From NCBI GenBank assembly GCA_963662905.2, contig CAXXFD010000003.1, forward strand, positions 248,001 through 312,000: a stretch of 64,000 nt of DNA. Direction: 5' to 3'. Shown piece after piece: positions 1 to 7,986 of the stretch (its first letter is position 1; every line of letters begins with the position of its first letter). The notes below the pieces were generated by a model. That model was given only the letters and a program-made list of their open reading frames with translations, searched no databases and was not told where the DNA came from. Origin of the DNA: G963662905 sp963662905. GTDB taxonomy: Bacteria; Bacteroidota; Bacteroidia; Bacteroidales; WRLA01. The translations under genes and the position numbers were made by a program.

Positions 1-54
1 TCAATCGTCAATTGGGAATTATTGTTATTTTTGCCCGAATTTAAAAGGAAATAT

Positions 55-498
55 ATGGATTTAACTGAAATTTTAGCTATTGCCGGTAAACCCGGACTAT
101 TCAAACTGCTCACACAAACATCCAAAGGAGTGGTCATTGAGTCCCTTTTAGACCAGAAAAAGCAGACCGTATTTGCTCATGAGCGGATCAGCTCCCTCGA
201 GGAAATCAGTATCTACACCGACGGTGAAGACATGCCCTTAAAGGATGTATTCAAAGCTATATTTGATAAACTTGATGGTGGTGCAGCACTGAGCCACAAG
301 TCTTCTGCAAACGAAATGCGCAGTTTCATCAAAGAAGCCGTTCCGAATTATGACGAAGAACGTGTTTATGCTTCTGATATCAAAAAGATCATCAACTGGT
401 ACAACATCCTACAGGCTGCCGGATTGCTCGAATGGACCGAAGAGGAAGCAGAAAGCGAAGAAACTCCTGACGAAACAAAAGAAGCTTCAGAAGAATAG
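55..498 (+). CDS. DUF5606 family protein
   Basis: A 147-residue acidic protein beginning MDLTEILAIAGKPGLFK, which I recognise as the conserved Bacteroidota family DUF5606; its biochemical role is not known. The first 60 residues look like a small beta-rich domain (GKPGLFKLL, GVVIESLLD). The middle is helical, and the last 20 residues are almost all Glu, Thr, Ser and Asp, so the tail is probably disordered. The ATG at 55 is preceded by AAAAGGAA at good spacing and starts the family's conserved N-terminus; an in-frame TTG at 22 would add 11 unsupported residues. A strong terminator follows directly, so the gene ends its transcription unit. Confidence 0.85.
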   Translation: MDLTEILAIAGKPGLFKLLTQTSKGVVIESLLDQKKQTVFAHERISSLEEISIYTDGEDMPLKDVFKAIFDKLDGGAALSHKSSANEMRSFIKEAVPNYDEERVYASDIKKIINWYNILQAAGLLEWTEEEAESEETPDETKEASEE

Positions 499-518
499 TT
501 TCACAAGCAAGCCATACG

Positions 519-556
519 AAATAGCGGAATGTCAAGTAGATATTCCGCTATTTTTG
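519..556 (+). terminator. Rho-independent terminator after DUF5606 gene
   Basis: A perfect 12-bp stem, AAATAGCGGAAT (519-530) with ATTCCGCTATTT (542-553), encloses an 11-nt loop and runs into a T tract. It lies 21 bp after the stop codon. Confidence 0.85.
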
Positions 557-680
557 ATTTGCAATCCTTTTTGCACTACATCTTTAAGTGGCAATTTTTT
601 ATCGTAATTCTTTCCTGAAAGGTGTTTGCCAGTAAATACCGCGTAAATTAATTCTCTAATATAAATGTAAGCCGGTTTTT

Positions 681-772
681 CCCGAATGGCTCGGGACAGG
701 TCCCGAATGGCTCGGGACAGGTCCCGAATGGCTCGGGACAGGTCCCGTATGATTCTCGGGACAGGCTCTTCA
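681..772. repeat. 21-bp tandem hairpin repeat (CCCGAATGGCTCGGGACAGGT)
   Basis: Four copies start at 681, 702, 723 and 744, the fourth degenerate. Within each unit CCCGA and TCGGG can pair, so each copy can fold into a small hairpin. A related two-copy array lies at 1732-1773 on the far side of the higBA genes. The stretch 557-880 holds nothing else that I can support. Confidence 0.85.
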
Positions 773-880
773 ATCCACGAAGATTCGGGACACTACCTGT
801 CCCGCCTGAGGATCCCTGACCTGAGTATTCGGGTTTCCGGCTATGGCCGTAAAATGATGCATAATTGTTGGCAAATGTGC

Positions 881-1249
881 TTACTGAATCAGTTGGTATT
901 CCGTTATCAATAAATTAACAGACAAATTCAACCGGGTCGATAATTTTCTAATCATTTCAACAGTCAACCTACGCTTTCGATTTAAAATCTCTGATACTCT
1001 ACTCTTACCACCAATCTCGGGAATCAAGTCAACCTGCTTAAGATTCATCTCTTCCATTCGAATCTTGATCGCCTCTATTGGATCAGGAGCTTCAATTGGA
1101 TAATGCTCTTTTTCGTAATTATCAACCATTAGTCCTAGAATCTCTAACTCGTCACTCTCTGGTGTGCCAAGTTTAGCGTCAAAAATCTCCTCAAGTCTAT
1201 TCAAGGCGTCTTGGTAATCTTTCTCTGTTTTAATCGGTTTTAAGTCCAT
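881..1249 (-). CDS. higA: HigA-type antitoxin, XRE-family HTH
   Basis: About 122 residues. The first 60 are helical and acidic, the usual toxin-contacting half. The second half is an XRE/Cro helix-turn-helix (IKIRMEEMNLKQVDL, then GGKSRVSEILNRKRRLT, then IRKLSTRLNLS). HigA proteins bind and neutralise the HigB ribosome-dependent mRNA endonuclease and repress the shared promoter. The gene begins 11 bp after the stop of the upstream toxin gene, and toxin-first order is typical of higBA. I chose the ATG at 1249; TTG and GTG codons three and two codons upstream are alternatives. The assignment is firm from the pairing with HigB. Confidence 0.88.
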   Translation of the reverse strand: MDLKPIKTEKDYQDALNRLEEIFDAKLGTPESDELEILGLMVDNYEKEHYPIEAPDPIEAIKIRMEEMNLKQVDLIPEIGGKSRVSEILNRKRRLTVEMIRKLSTRLNLSVNLLITEYQLIQ

Positions 1250-1260
1250 AATCACCAATT

Positions 1261-1557
1261 TTAAATAATATTTGCATCAATCTTATCATAGTCAGAATGA
1301 GTCCCAATGAATCGGACAAAAGCCATTTGATGGTCAAAGTTGAACTTTATCACCAATCTATATGAGTTGCCTTTAATATTAAACACCACCCTACTGTCCT
1401 TTAAAATACTTGCATTTGAATAGCTTTGTTTAATGTCGTTCGGAGACTTCCAGTACGAATTCATTGCTGTATCATACCATGTCTTTAAGTACTGCTCCGA
1501 ATCCGGATGCTTCTCCCAAAACCTTCTCAAAGTGCTTTTCGCAAATATCCTTTTCAT
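1261..1557 (-). CDS. higB: HigB-type mRNA interferase toxin
   Basis: A 98-residue basic protein with the HigB_toxin layout: an N-terminal KSTLRRFWEKHPDSEQYLKTWY segment read in two parts, a central SNASILKDSRVVFNIKGNSYRLVIKF strand pair, and a C-terminal FVRFIGTHSDYDKID strand. The FIGTHSDYDKI segment is the hallmark of this RelE-like fold. The protein would cleave translated mRNA on the ribosome. It starts with ATG and is the promoter-proximal gene of the pair with higA. A -7-like element lies 18 bp upstream. The gene is full length with no frameshift, so the module is probably active. Confidence 0.9.
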   Translation of the reverse strand: MKRIFAKSTLRRFWEKHPDSEQYLKTWYDTAMNSYWKSPNDIKQSYSNASILKDSRVVFNIKGNSYRLVIKFNFDHQMAFVRFIGTHSDYDKIDANII

Positions 1558-1574
1558 AGTTCTCGATCTGCGAA

Positions 1575-1582
1575 CAAATATA
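1575..1582 (-). promoter_or_regulatory. Putative -7 element of higBA promoter
   Basis: On the minus strand the sequence is TATATTTG, matching the Bacteroidota TAnnTTTG element, with a predicted start about 10 nt before the higB ATG. I find no well-placed TTTG -33 element, so the call is tentative. Confidence 0.35.
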
Positions 1583-1731
1583 AAACAAAATTCTCAAAGT
1601 GGGAACTTTTTTTTTCAGAATGTTTCTCAGCATGTTTGCGTAGAGTAGAGCCTGATAGCCTACTCATAATTAATTTCCATAAAGATAAGAATTATTTGCA
1701 TGCTATCAGTACCCCCTTCATCAAACCGTAT

Positions 1732-1773
1732 CCCGAATAAGTCGGGACAGGTCCCGAATGTGCCGAGACAGGC
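1732..1773. repeat. Second copy of the 21-bp hairpin repeat
   Basis: Two degenerate units, CCCGAATAAGTCGGGACAGGT at 1732 and a variant at 1753, belong to the family at 681-772. The rest of 1774-1944 is a non-coding spacer with imperfect palindromes, discussed as a possible cassette boundary. Confidence 0.8.
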
Positions 1774-1944
1774 TGTGAAGTTTTCCTTTATACGGCTTAC
1801 CGATAGAGTTCTTCATTGAGCTTTTGCAAGGGTTTTCAAACGCGCATACTTTTCCAAGTCTAACAGCCCCTTGCCTTTGACAAAAGTGCTGTATGGCCGT
1901 TGGCTACTGAGACCTGGCAATGTGTGTGGTTTTGAAGCGTAGGA

Positions 1945-2778
1945 TTATTTAACAAATAGTTTTTCAATTTTGTCTGCTGTTTTAATTACAATTTCGTAAC
2001 TGAATGATAATAAATCTTCATCGCTTTTTATATATCCTGCAATATATTCAGCCGATTGTGTGATTAAACCGAGTTTATGACAAATCAAATAACTTACAGT
2101 TTCAGCTTCCAGTTCTTTAGTAGTACGTGCCATTTTACGATACAATAATTCTGTTGGCTTTTCTTTTCCGTAATAATGAATTTGTTTATGACCTGTATGC
2201 CCCAAAAACAAATGAGCTAACTCATGAATTAATACTGAAAAGTTTTCTTCATCGCTTGCATTTTCTTTCAAGCAAATCTCAAGATAACCAGCAAAAATTG
2301 TAGTTACATGACCTCCTTTGAAATAGTCAAATGGTTTAAATGAAATTTTAATACCCCATTTTTTAGCCTCTTCAATGGCTCTTTCATAAGTTTTTGGCTC
2401 AATTTTTCCGATTACTTCATTAGGTTTGCGACCTAAACCTTTTTCCATAAACTCTTCTGGACTTTCTTCACCTTCAGTTTCAAAAATATCATAAACCAAC
2501 ATTACCGGACCATTCGGAGCAAGTATGATGTAAGGTCTGGCATCTTCTTTTATTGATCTGCCAAACTTCTTTTTCCGAAATGAAACGCCACCAAAAAATG
2601 TGACTGCCTGATTTTGGATATACACCAGCATTGTGTTGTAACGTGAATAATGATGAAATCGTGCAATAAAATTAAAGAATCTGGTAAACTCTTTTGTATT
2701 ACGAAATCTCCAACTCCTTCGCAGAAGCTCGTCTATGGTGAATTTGTCAGTAGCAAAATTATTTTTTTTAAAAAGCAT
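1945..2778 (-). CDS. ArdC/IrrE-like zinc metallopeptidase in type I R-M operon
   Basis: 277 residues. The N-terminal 100 residues (FTRFFNFIARFHHYSRYN followed by TMLVYIQNQ) resemble the ssDNA-binding N-terminal domain of ArdC-type antirestriction proteins. The C-terminal half has a gluzincin motif, HELAHLFLGH, with a downstream Glu-rich helix (TKELEAETVSYLICHKLG) that supplies the third ligand in ImmA/IrrE peptidases. The start is ATG and the gene lies 11 bp downstream of the hsdR stop, in the same direction, so it is almost certainly the last gene of the R-M operon. It could process or degrade a regulator of the system, or modulate restriction during DNA uptake; both are inference. Function is not established from sequence alone. 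Confidence 0.75.
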   Translation of the reverse strand: MLFKKNNFATDKFTIDELLRRSWRFRNTKEFTRFFNFIARFHHYSRYNTMLVYIQNQAVTFFGGVSFRKKKFGRSIKEDARPYIILAPNGPVMLVYDIFETEGEESPEEFMEKGLGRKPNEVIGKIEPKTYERAIEEAKKWGIKISFKPFDYFKGGHVTTIFAGYLEICLKENASDEENFSVLIHELAHLFLGHTGHKQIHYYGKEKPTELLYRKMARTTKELEAETVSYLICHKLGLITQSAEYIAGYIKSDEDLLSFSYEIVIKTADKIEKLFVK

Positions 2779-2789
2779 ACTCTTTTTTT

Positions 2790-5700
2790 TTAGGCTGCCG
2801 TTCTGAGTATTTCTCTCAGCATTTTGTAGGCACTTTGGTTAATAAATCCTTGAATGTTTTCCTGTGTCAATTCTCCGTAGTGTTGCGGTGAATGGTTGAT
2901 AATATAGTCTGTGTAGAGTTTATCCATAATGCCTTTAATCACCAAATCATAAACCTGTCTTTCGTCTTGGGTCAGGTTGTTTTTGATGGTTGTTTTCAGG
3001 CCATTGTCTTTTTGCAGGGCTAGTAGATAGTTTTCAACTACCAAAACGCCTTCGGGTGAAACTTTTTCTTTGAAACGCAGATTGATAGCAATTACCACTT
3101 CTTCCACGGTTGCCATTGGCCTAACGCTGGTAATGTTTCCACCTCCTCGCTGACCACCACCCTTTCCACCTTCATCATCATCGTCACCGCCTTTGGGTTC
3201 CTGAACGCCTTCTGATATTTTTTCAATATCAAAGGTTTTTAGTTTTACCTTTTTGATTTCTTCTTCCAAATCTTCGGCACTCATTGTAGGGTCGAGTTTC
3301 TTGTATAGCAGTGTGGCAAAGATGTTAAAGTCGATCAAAATTTTGTCTTTGAAACGCAAACGGAACAATGCTTTTATAAAACCAAACAAACTCACATAAC
3401 GGGAAAGTAATGTTCGAAACTCACGTTGTTTATCAATGTCCGCCTTAGCTTTAAGCATGCCTTTTATTTTAGTTAGTAATACAGAAAGCGGGACTATATC
3501 AGCTGGATTTACACTATTGAAAAGATTGACACATTCTTCTACATCTTCCATTGTAAAAACGCCACGTTTCAACAACTCGTCTTTGATTTTATACAAATTA
3601 TCAGGATTGGCTTCTTTATGGCTTACTACATTGCTTTGGTATTTCTTAAATGCCTTGATGATTTTATCATACGAGTTAGTAAAGTCAACTGTCAGCGTAT
3701 CGAATTTCTTCCCTGGATAAATTCTGTTCAAGCGGCTGATGGTTTGCACGGCATTGCGATCTTGCAGGGCTTTGTCCACAAACATTGTGTGCAGCATTTT
3801 TTCGCTGAAACCAACCTGAAACTTATTTGCCACAATCAAAAAACGAATGTCATCGCCTTTCTCAAAACATTCTTCAATCTTCACATTTTGTGGATTGTTG
3901 CTTTTGTTCATTTCGGTTTCCGAATAGAACGTGCCGTTATGGTTGATTTGTCCGCTAAAGGCCACCAGTGTTTTCCATTTCAAGCCACGTTTTTTCAGTT
4001 CCTCATCCAGATAAAGTTTGTATTTAACGGCACTCAAACGGCTCGAAGTAACAATCATTGATTTTGCTTTCCCTTCTATTTTATCGGCTGTGCGGTCTTT
4101 AAAAATGGAAACAATAATTTTGCATTTTTCTTTAATGACTTCATCATCTTCAAAGGCTTTCAGTTTTAATGCACGGTAAACCTGCAAAGTGGGGTATTCA
4201 TTCTGATGATGGTCGTCAGGCAGTTTGTAGTTGAGTTCGTAAAGTGTTTCGTAAGTGATGATGTTTTTTGCCACGTCCATAATGTAGCCTTCGGCAATGG
4301 CTTCATCCATACTATACACATCAAAGGCACGACCTTCTTTGCCGAAATGCTGAATAGTTTTATCGCTTGGTGTGGCTGTAAGGGCAATAAAGCAAAGGTT
4401 GGAAAATTCCTTTCTCGAAATTTCTTCAATCAATTCCTCCTGCTCGTCAGGTTCTTCTTCAGTTTTTTGCTGAATGGTTTGACCTGTGGCTTCATCAAAC
4501 ACATCCACCATTTTTTCATGGAGTTTACCTTCCTGATTGGTGTGGGCTTCGTCAATAATGAAGCAAATGTTTTTTCCCGTTTGGTCGGCAAGGTCTTTCA
4601 AAAATGAAAACTTGTGCAGAATAGTAACAATGACTGGTGCATTGATTGGAATTTCAGGATTTCGATAATTGTCCAAACGTTCACCTAATGCCAAACGAAC
4701 ATCATTGCTTTTTTTGCAATAAGCCGCAACGCCTGTCTGACCGATGGCTTTTAAAAAATCTTTGCTGATTTGGTCGTCAAGGTTGATGCGGTGCGTTAAA
4801 ATGATGATGTGGTCAAATACCTTTTGGTTTTTTAGGTGCAAGTTACGCAGGTTTTGAACCAGCCAAACAATGGTATTGCTCTTTCCGCTTCCTGCACTGT
4901 GCTGAATCAGATAGCGAAGGTTTAACGATTTCTTTTTGCGGTAATGTTCAGTAATGTCATCGTAAATGCGTTTTACACAACGCTGTTGGTGATAACGCGG
5001 AAAAATCCAGCCTTTTGTGCTTCCATACAGATAGCGTTCAATGAAATTGAGCACACTGTCGGGAGCCAGAATTTCATTATATAGGTATTGTACGGCATAA
5101 TCGTCTCCGCTTATTTTCTCATTGAGCAGACCTGTATTAAACTCCCTGAAATCGTCTTTGGTAGGTGGCTTGCTGAATGTTGTAGCGATTTTCGCCTTTT
5201 CGTCATCGGTGGCTATATGCACAAAAGCACGGTAAAAAATAGGGCGTTCAGTGTCCCGTTCGCAGTATTGTTTTACTGCATCCAGCACATTTTGTTTGGC
5301 AAGGGTGTGTTTCAGTTCAAGGGTGATGATGGCAAAACCATTAAGGCAAACCACTATATCAATGCTTTGGCGTCCGTCTTCTTCCTGACGGGCATTAGCG
5401 GCACTTGTAAAATGATACTGACGGATGACGCTAAAGATGTTTTTCTTAGCCAGTTCTTCCTGATGCTTGTTGTCGCTACGTTCGGGTTTGAAGTAGAGTA
5501 AATCCAGCGTGTGCTGACTGTTTACTTTCAACCCGTCACGAAGCAACTGAAACAAGGGTTTTTCCTGCAGTTGTTCCGCAATTTTTTTACCTAAATCCTT
5601 TTTCCAGTCATAGCCCAATTCCGATTTCACGGCTTGCAGGGTTGGGCGTTGGGTATCTTCCCAAAACTGTTCAAGCCTGTCCCAATGGATGCAGTTTTCT

Positions 5701-5816
5701 TTGTCCACCGTTATTTCACTGTCACGGAAAATGCGGTAGCCCCACTTTGTATTTAACTGATGACAAAAATGGTCTTCAAATATTCGTTCCCAATCTTTAC
5801 GCTGTTGTTTCGGCAT
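2790..5816 (-). CDS. hsdR: Type I restriction enzyme, R (motor and nuclease) subunit
   Basis: 1008 residues, full length for HsdR. An N-terminal PD-(D/E)XK nuclease domain is visible, with its Asp near residue 153 and the ELK triad element near residue 167. The SF2 motor follows: Walker A (HSAGSGKSN, near 305), DEAH box (FIIDEAHTNQ, near 422), motif III (LTATPS) and motif VI (QTISRLNRIYPG). A Gly/Asp-rich linker near residue 880 precedes the C-terminal helical domain that docks on the methylase. It translocates DNA past HsdM2S bound at unmethylated sites and cuts at a distance. The ATG overlaps the end of hsdS by 20 bp, implying translational coupling. Confidence 0.96.
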   Translation of the reverse strand: MPKQQRKDWERIFEDHFCHQLNTKWGYRIFRDSEITVDKENCIHWDRLEQFWEDTQRPTLQAVKSELGYDWKKDLGKKIAEQLQEKPLFQLLRDGLKVNSQHTLDLLYFKPERSDNKHQEELAKKNIFSVIRQYHFTSAANARQEEDGRQSIDIVVCLNGFAIITLELKHTLAKQNVLDAVKQYCERDTERPIFYRAFVHIATDDEKAKIATTFSKPPTKDDFREFNTGLLNEKISGDDYAVQYLYNEILAPDSVLNFIERYLYGSTKGWIFPRYHQQRCVKRIYDDITEHYRKKKSLNLRYLIQHSAGSGKSNTIVWLVQNLRNLHLKNQKVFDHIIILTHRINLDDQISKDFLKAIGQTGVAAYCKKSNDVRLALGERLDNYRNPEIPINAPVIVTILHKFSFLKDLADQTGKNICFIIDEAHTNQEGKLHEKMVDVFDEATGQTIQQKTEEEPDEQEELIEEISRKEFSNLCFIALTATPSDKTIQHFGKEGRAFDVYSMDEAIAEGYIMDVAKNIITYETLYELNYKLPDDHHQNEYPTLQVYRALKLKAFEDDEVIKEKCKIIVSIFKDRTADKIEGKAKSMIVTSSRLSAVKYKLYLDEELKKRGLKWKTLVAFSGQINHNGTFYSETEMNKSNNPQNVKIEECFEKGDDIRFLIVANKFQVGFSEKMLHTMFVDKALQDRNAVQTISRLNRIYPGKKFDTLTVDFTNSYDKIIKAFKKYQSNVVSHKEANPDNLYKIKDELLKRGVFTMEDVEECVNLFNSVNPADIVPLSVLLTKIKGMLKAKADIDKQREFRTLLSRYVSLFGFIKALFRLRFKDKILIDFNIFATLLYKKLDPTMSAEDLEEEIKKVKLKTFDIEKISEGVQEPKGGDDDDEGGKGGGQRGGGNITSVRPMATVEEVVIAINLRFKEKVSPEGVLVVENYLLALQKDNGLKTTIKNNLTQDERQVYDLVIKGIMDKLYTDYIINHSPQHYGELTQENIQGFINQSAYKMLREILRTAA

Positions 5817-7167
5817 AAGCGTTTACTTTTATCTTGCCTGTTACGGCTTCATATATCTTAATTTTTCGTAGTTCTTGTAGTTTTTCAATTTGTGCTTCAA
5901 TGTTTTTAATGAGTTGGTCAATGGCTGTGGTGCGTTGAATTAAATACTCAGTTATTTTATTCTGCTCATCTAATGATTTTGGAACACACAGTTTTAGCAA
6001 TTGATATTTATCTGCACCGATATTTTCTATTGTTGCCTTACTGAAAATTGAGTTTTTCCAATTTTCATAAGCATTTGATTGAGTGAAATAAAACAAGAAG
6101 TCCGAAGTAATGATTTGAGTGTTTGGTCTAGCCTTGATTAAGTAACCAGCAAAGCAAGCAATGCCTCTGTAATTTTTAAACTGAAAGGTTTTACCCACTG
6201 TTGCCCCACTACGAGCGAACAAAATGTCGCCTTCTTGCAATAAATAATCTTTGGCTACTTCCATAGGAAGCGATTTAAATGTGTCGTCCCTTAGTTCGCC
6301 ATTTGAACCAAAATCAGTTATGCGAATATATCTTGGATTATTTTCATTGTCGTCATCGGCAATTTCATTAGCACCATACATCATTTTTTCAATCAGGATA
6401 TTCTTCAACCTCTTCACCTCCCAATGCTTCGGAATTTTACCCAACCATTCAATACCGCTGTCTTTCATTTCGACTTCGCTCGATGCAGGCATTTCGGCAT
6501 TGGGCGTTTCGACTCCGCTCAACGACCCAATACCTTTGGTTACGGCATTGTTGATTTCTATTTGCCGCAGTTCTTTCAGCTTTTCTGCCTGTGCTTTTTT
6601 GTTGGCTATCAGGCGGTCAATCTTTTGGGTTTGGTCGTCTAAGTAATTGGCAATGGTGAGTTGTTCGTCATATTTAGGTAAAGGAAGTTTGAATGTTCCC
6701 AAACTCTCTTTTGACAATTCTAAAAATGTTGTGCCTTGTCCGAGTATATTTAATTCAAATGATGAAATTGAAATGATGTAATAAAGAAACCGGCTTTCAA
6801 TCCTATTAGGAACAAGTGTCTTGCAGCCTTGATTTGTACAAAGTTCTTTTCCTGCAATTAGAACATTCCCAATTGGTGCTCTTGTGGTAATCACAACAGA
6901 ACCAACAGGAACCATAGAAGTGCCACAGCTTTTATATCCTGCTTCGGTAATTTTGCTTTCAGAGTCATCAATAATTTTATCGAATTTATTAAAGTCTCCA
7001 GGCGTTGCCCAGATAATATCTCCATCCCAATACTTTTCGACTGAACTTGACGGAGTAGAGCCATTTACAATTGAAGCAACATTTTTTATTCTTAGTGTTT
7101 CCCATTGTTCCGGCACCTCTCCAATCCAGTCAATACCGCTGTGCCTATATGTTTCGTATCTGTTCAT
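5797..7167 (-). CDS. hsdS: Type I restriction enzyme, S (specificity) subunit
   Basis: 456 residues with the duplicated HsdS plan: target-recognition domain 1 (opening GIDWIGEVPEQWE), central coiled coil (LDDQTQKIDRLIANKKAQAEKLKEL read as a conserved region), target-recognition domain 2 (opening GIEWLGKIPKHWE), and a second coiled coil near the C-terminus. The two recognition domains read the two halves of a bipartite site. The linker between them (about residues 215-233) is encoded by two copies of a dispersed GAGCG-AGTCGAA repeat, see findings. The ATG overlaps the stop of the upstream KilA-N gene by 4 bp, and hsdR overlaps its own end. Confidence 0.95.
   Translation of the reverse strand: MNRYETYRHSGIDWIGEVPEQWETLRIKNVASIVNGSTPSSSVEKYWDGDIIWATPGDFNKFDKIIDDSESKITEAGYKSCGTSMVPVGSVVITTRAPIGNVLIAGKELCTNQGCKTLVPNRIESRFLYYIISISSFELNILGQGTTFLELSKESLGTFKLPLPKYDEQLTIANYLDDQTQKIDRLIANKKAQAEKLKELRQIEINNAVTKGIGSLSGVETPNAEMPASSEVEMKDSGIEWLGKIPKHWEVKRLKNILIEKMMYGANEIADDDNENNPRYIRITDFGSNGELRDDTFKSLPMEVAKDYLLQEGDILFARSGATVGKTFQFKNYRGIACFAGYLIKARPNTQIITSDFLFYFTQSNAYENWKNSIFSKATIENIGADKYQLLKLCVPKSLDEQNKITEYLIQRTTAIDQLIKNIEAQIEKLQELRKIKIYEAVTGKIKVNAYAETTA
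6469..6522. repeat. Two GAGCGnAGTCGAA repeats inside the hsdS linker
   Basis: Seen on the plus strand as TTCGACTTCGCTCGA at 6469 and TTCGACTCCGCTCAA at 6508. The starts are 39 bp apart, exactly 13 codons, and both are read in frame as part of HsdS. The same kind of repeat (CTTCGAGCGAAGCC) occurs in the intergenic stretch at 43,010-43,075. Confidence 0.75.
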
Positions 7168-7973
7168 TTTAGTTTTTTTAGGTTGTTGTTTTGCAAAAGT
7201 GATTTCATCTGGCTAATGGCAATTTTATTGAGTTGGCCAAGCCGCAGGTTTTGAGACAAGCCCTGATGAATGAGAACGGAGTTGATACTTTCCATATTGG
7301 ATAGCACCACCAACTGTTCAATGGTAGCATAATCGCGAATATTGCCTTCTTTCTTCTGATTTTCGAAACGCCATTGCCGGGCTGTTTTGCCAAAGAGGGC
7401 CATATTCAGCATATCTGCTTCATCTGCATACACAAAATTGATTTGTTCTTTGGGCAATTCTTTGGGTATCAGGTTCTCTTTTATGGCATCGGTGTGTATG
7501 CGGTAGTTCACTTTGGCCAGTGTGCGTTGCAGATTCCATTCCAGTTTAAGGCGCTCGTTTTCATCAGCTTTCAGCCTTTGGTACTCTTTTACCAAAAGGA
7601 GTTGAAACTTTGGACTGATCCACATTCCAAAGTGAAAAGCAATATCCTTGTGCGCGTATGTTCCGCCATATCTTCCGGCTTTGGCCGTAATTCCGATGGC
7701 CTCCGTTTGAGCTATCCACTGCTTCACAGACAGGACAAAATTGTTTGAGCCGGCCATATTTTTAATTGTACCGAATTCGGTATAATTAAAAGCCGGATTA
7801 TAAAGTGCTTCCCATTCACCCAAATACTCAATGGTGCTTTTTAAACTCAGCCATTTAATAATGATTGCCTCTTGCAACTGGCTTTTTGCCATATCAGTCA
7901 GCGAGATATAATCTTCCCTTTCGCGGGAAACAATGGCGATAAGGCTGCCGTCAACTTGTATTTTTTTGGCCAT
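7164..7973 (-). CDS. KilA-N domain protein within type I R-M operon
   Basis: About 269 residues. The N-terminal 110 residues match a KilA-N DNA-binding domain: YISLTDMAKS, IIKWL, TIEYLGEWE, then GRYGGTYAHKDIAFHFGMWIS. The remainder is helical and ends in a basic tail. Proteins of this kind are often found beside hsdS in Bacteroidota type I systems; their contribution is unproven. The ATG at 7973 was preferred over an in-frame TTG at 7985. The gene sits between hsdM (13-bp gap) and hsdS (4-bp overlap), so it is co-transcribed with the methylase. It may be a DNA-binding accessory or regulator of the system (inference). Confidence 0.85.
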   Translation of the reverse strand: MAKKIQVDGSLIAIVSREREDYISLTDMAKSQLQEAIIIKWLSLKSTIEYLGEWEALYNPAFNYTEFGTIKNMAGSNNFVLSVKQWIAQTEAIGITAKAGRYGGTYAHKDIAFHFGMWISPKFQLLLVKEYQRLKADENERLKLEWNLQRTLAKVNYRIHTDAIKENLIPKELPKEQINFVYADEADMLNMALFGKTARQWRFENQKKEGNIRDYATIEQLVVLSNMESINSVLIHQGLSQNLRLGQLNKIAISQMKSLLQNNNLKKLK

Positions 7974-7986
7974 ACGCTGTTTCAAA

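Noticed and set aside
686..913. A 75-codon plus-strand frame beginning with repeated MARDRSR words
   Set aside because: It is the 21-bp repeat translated.
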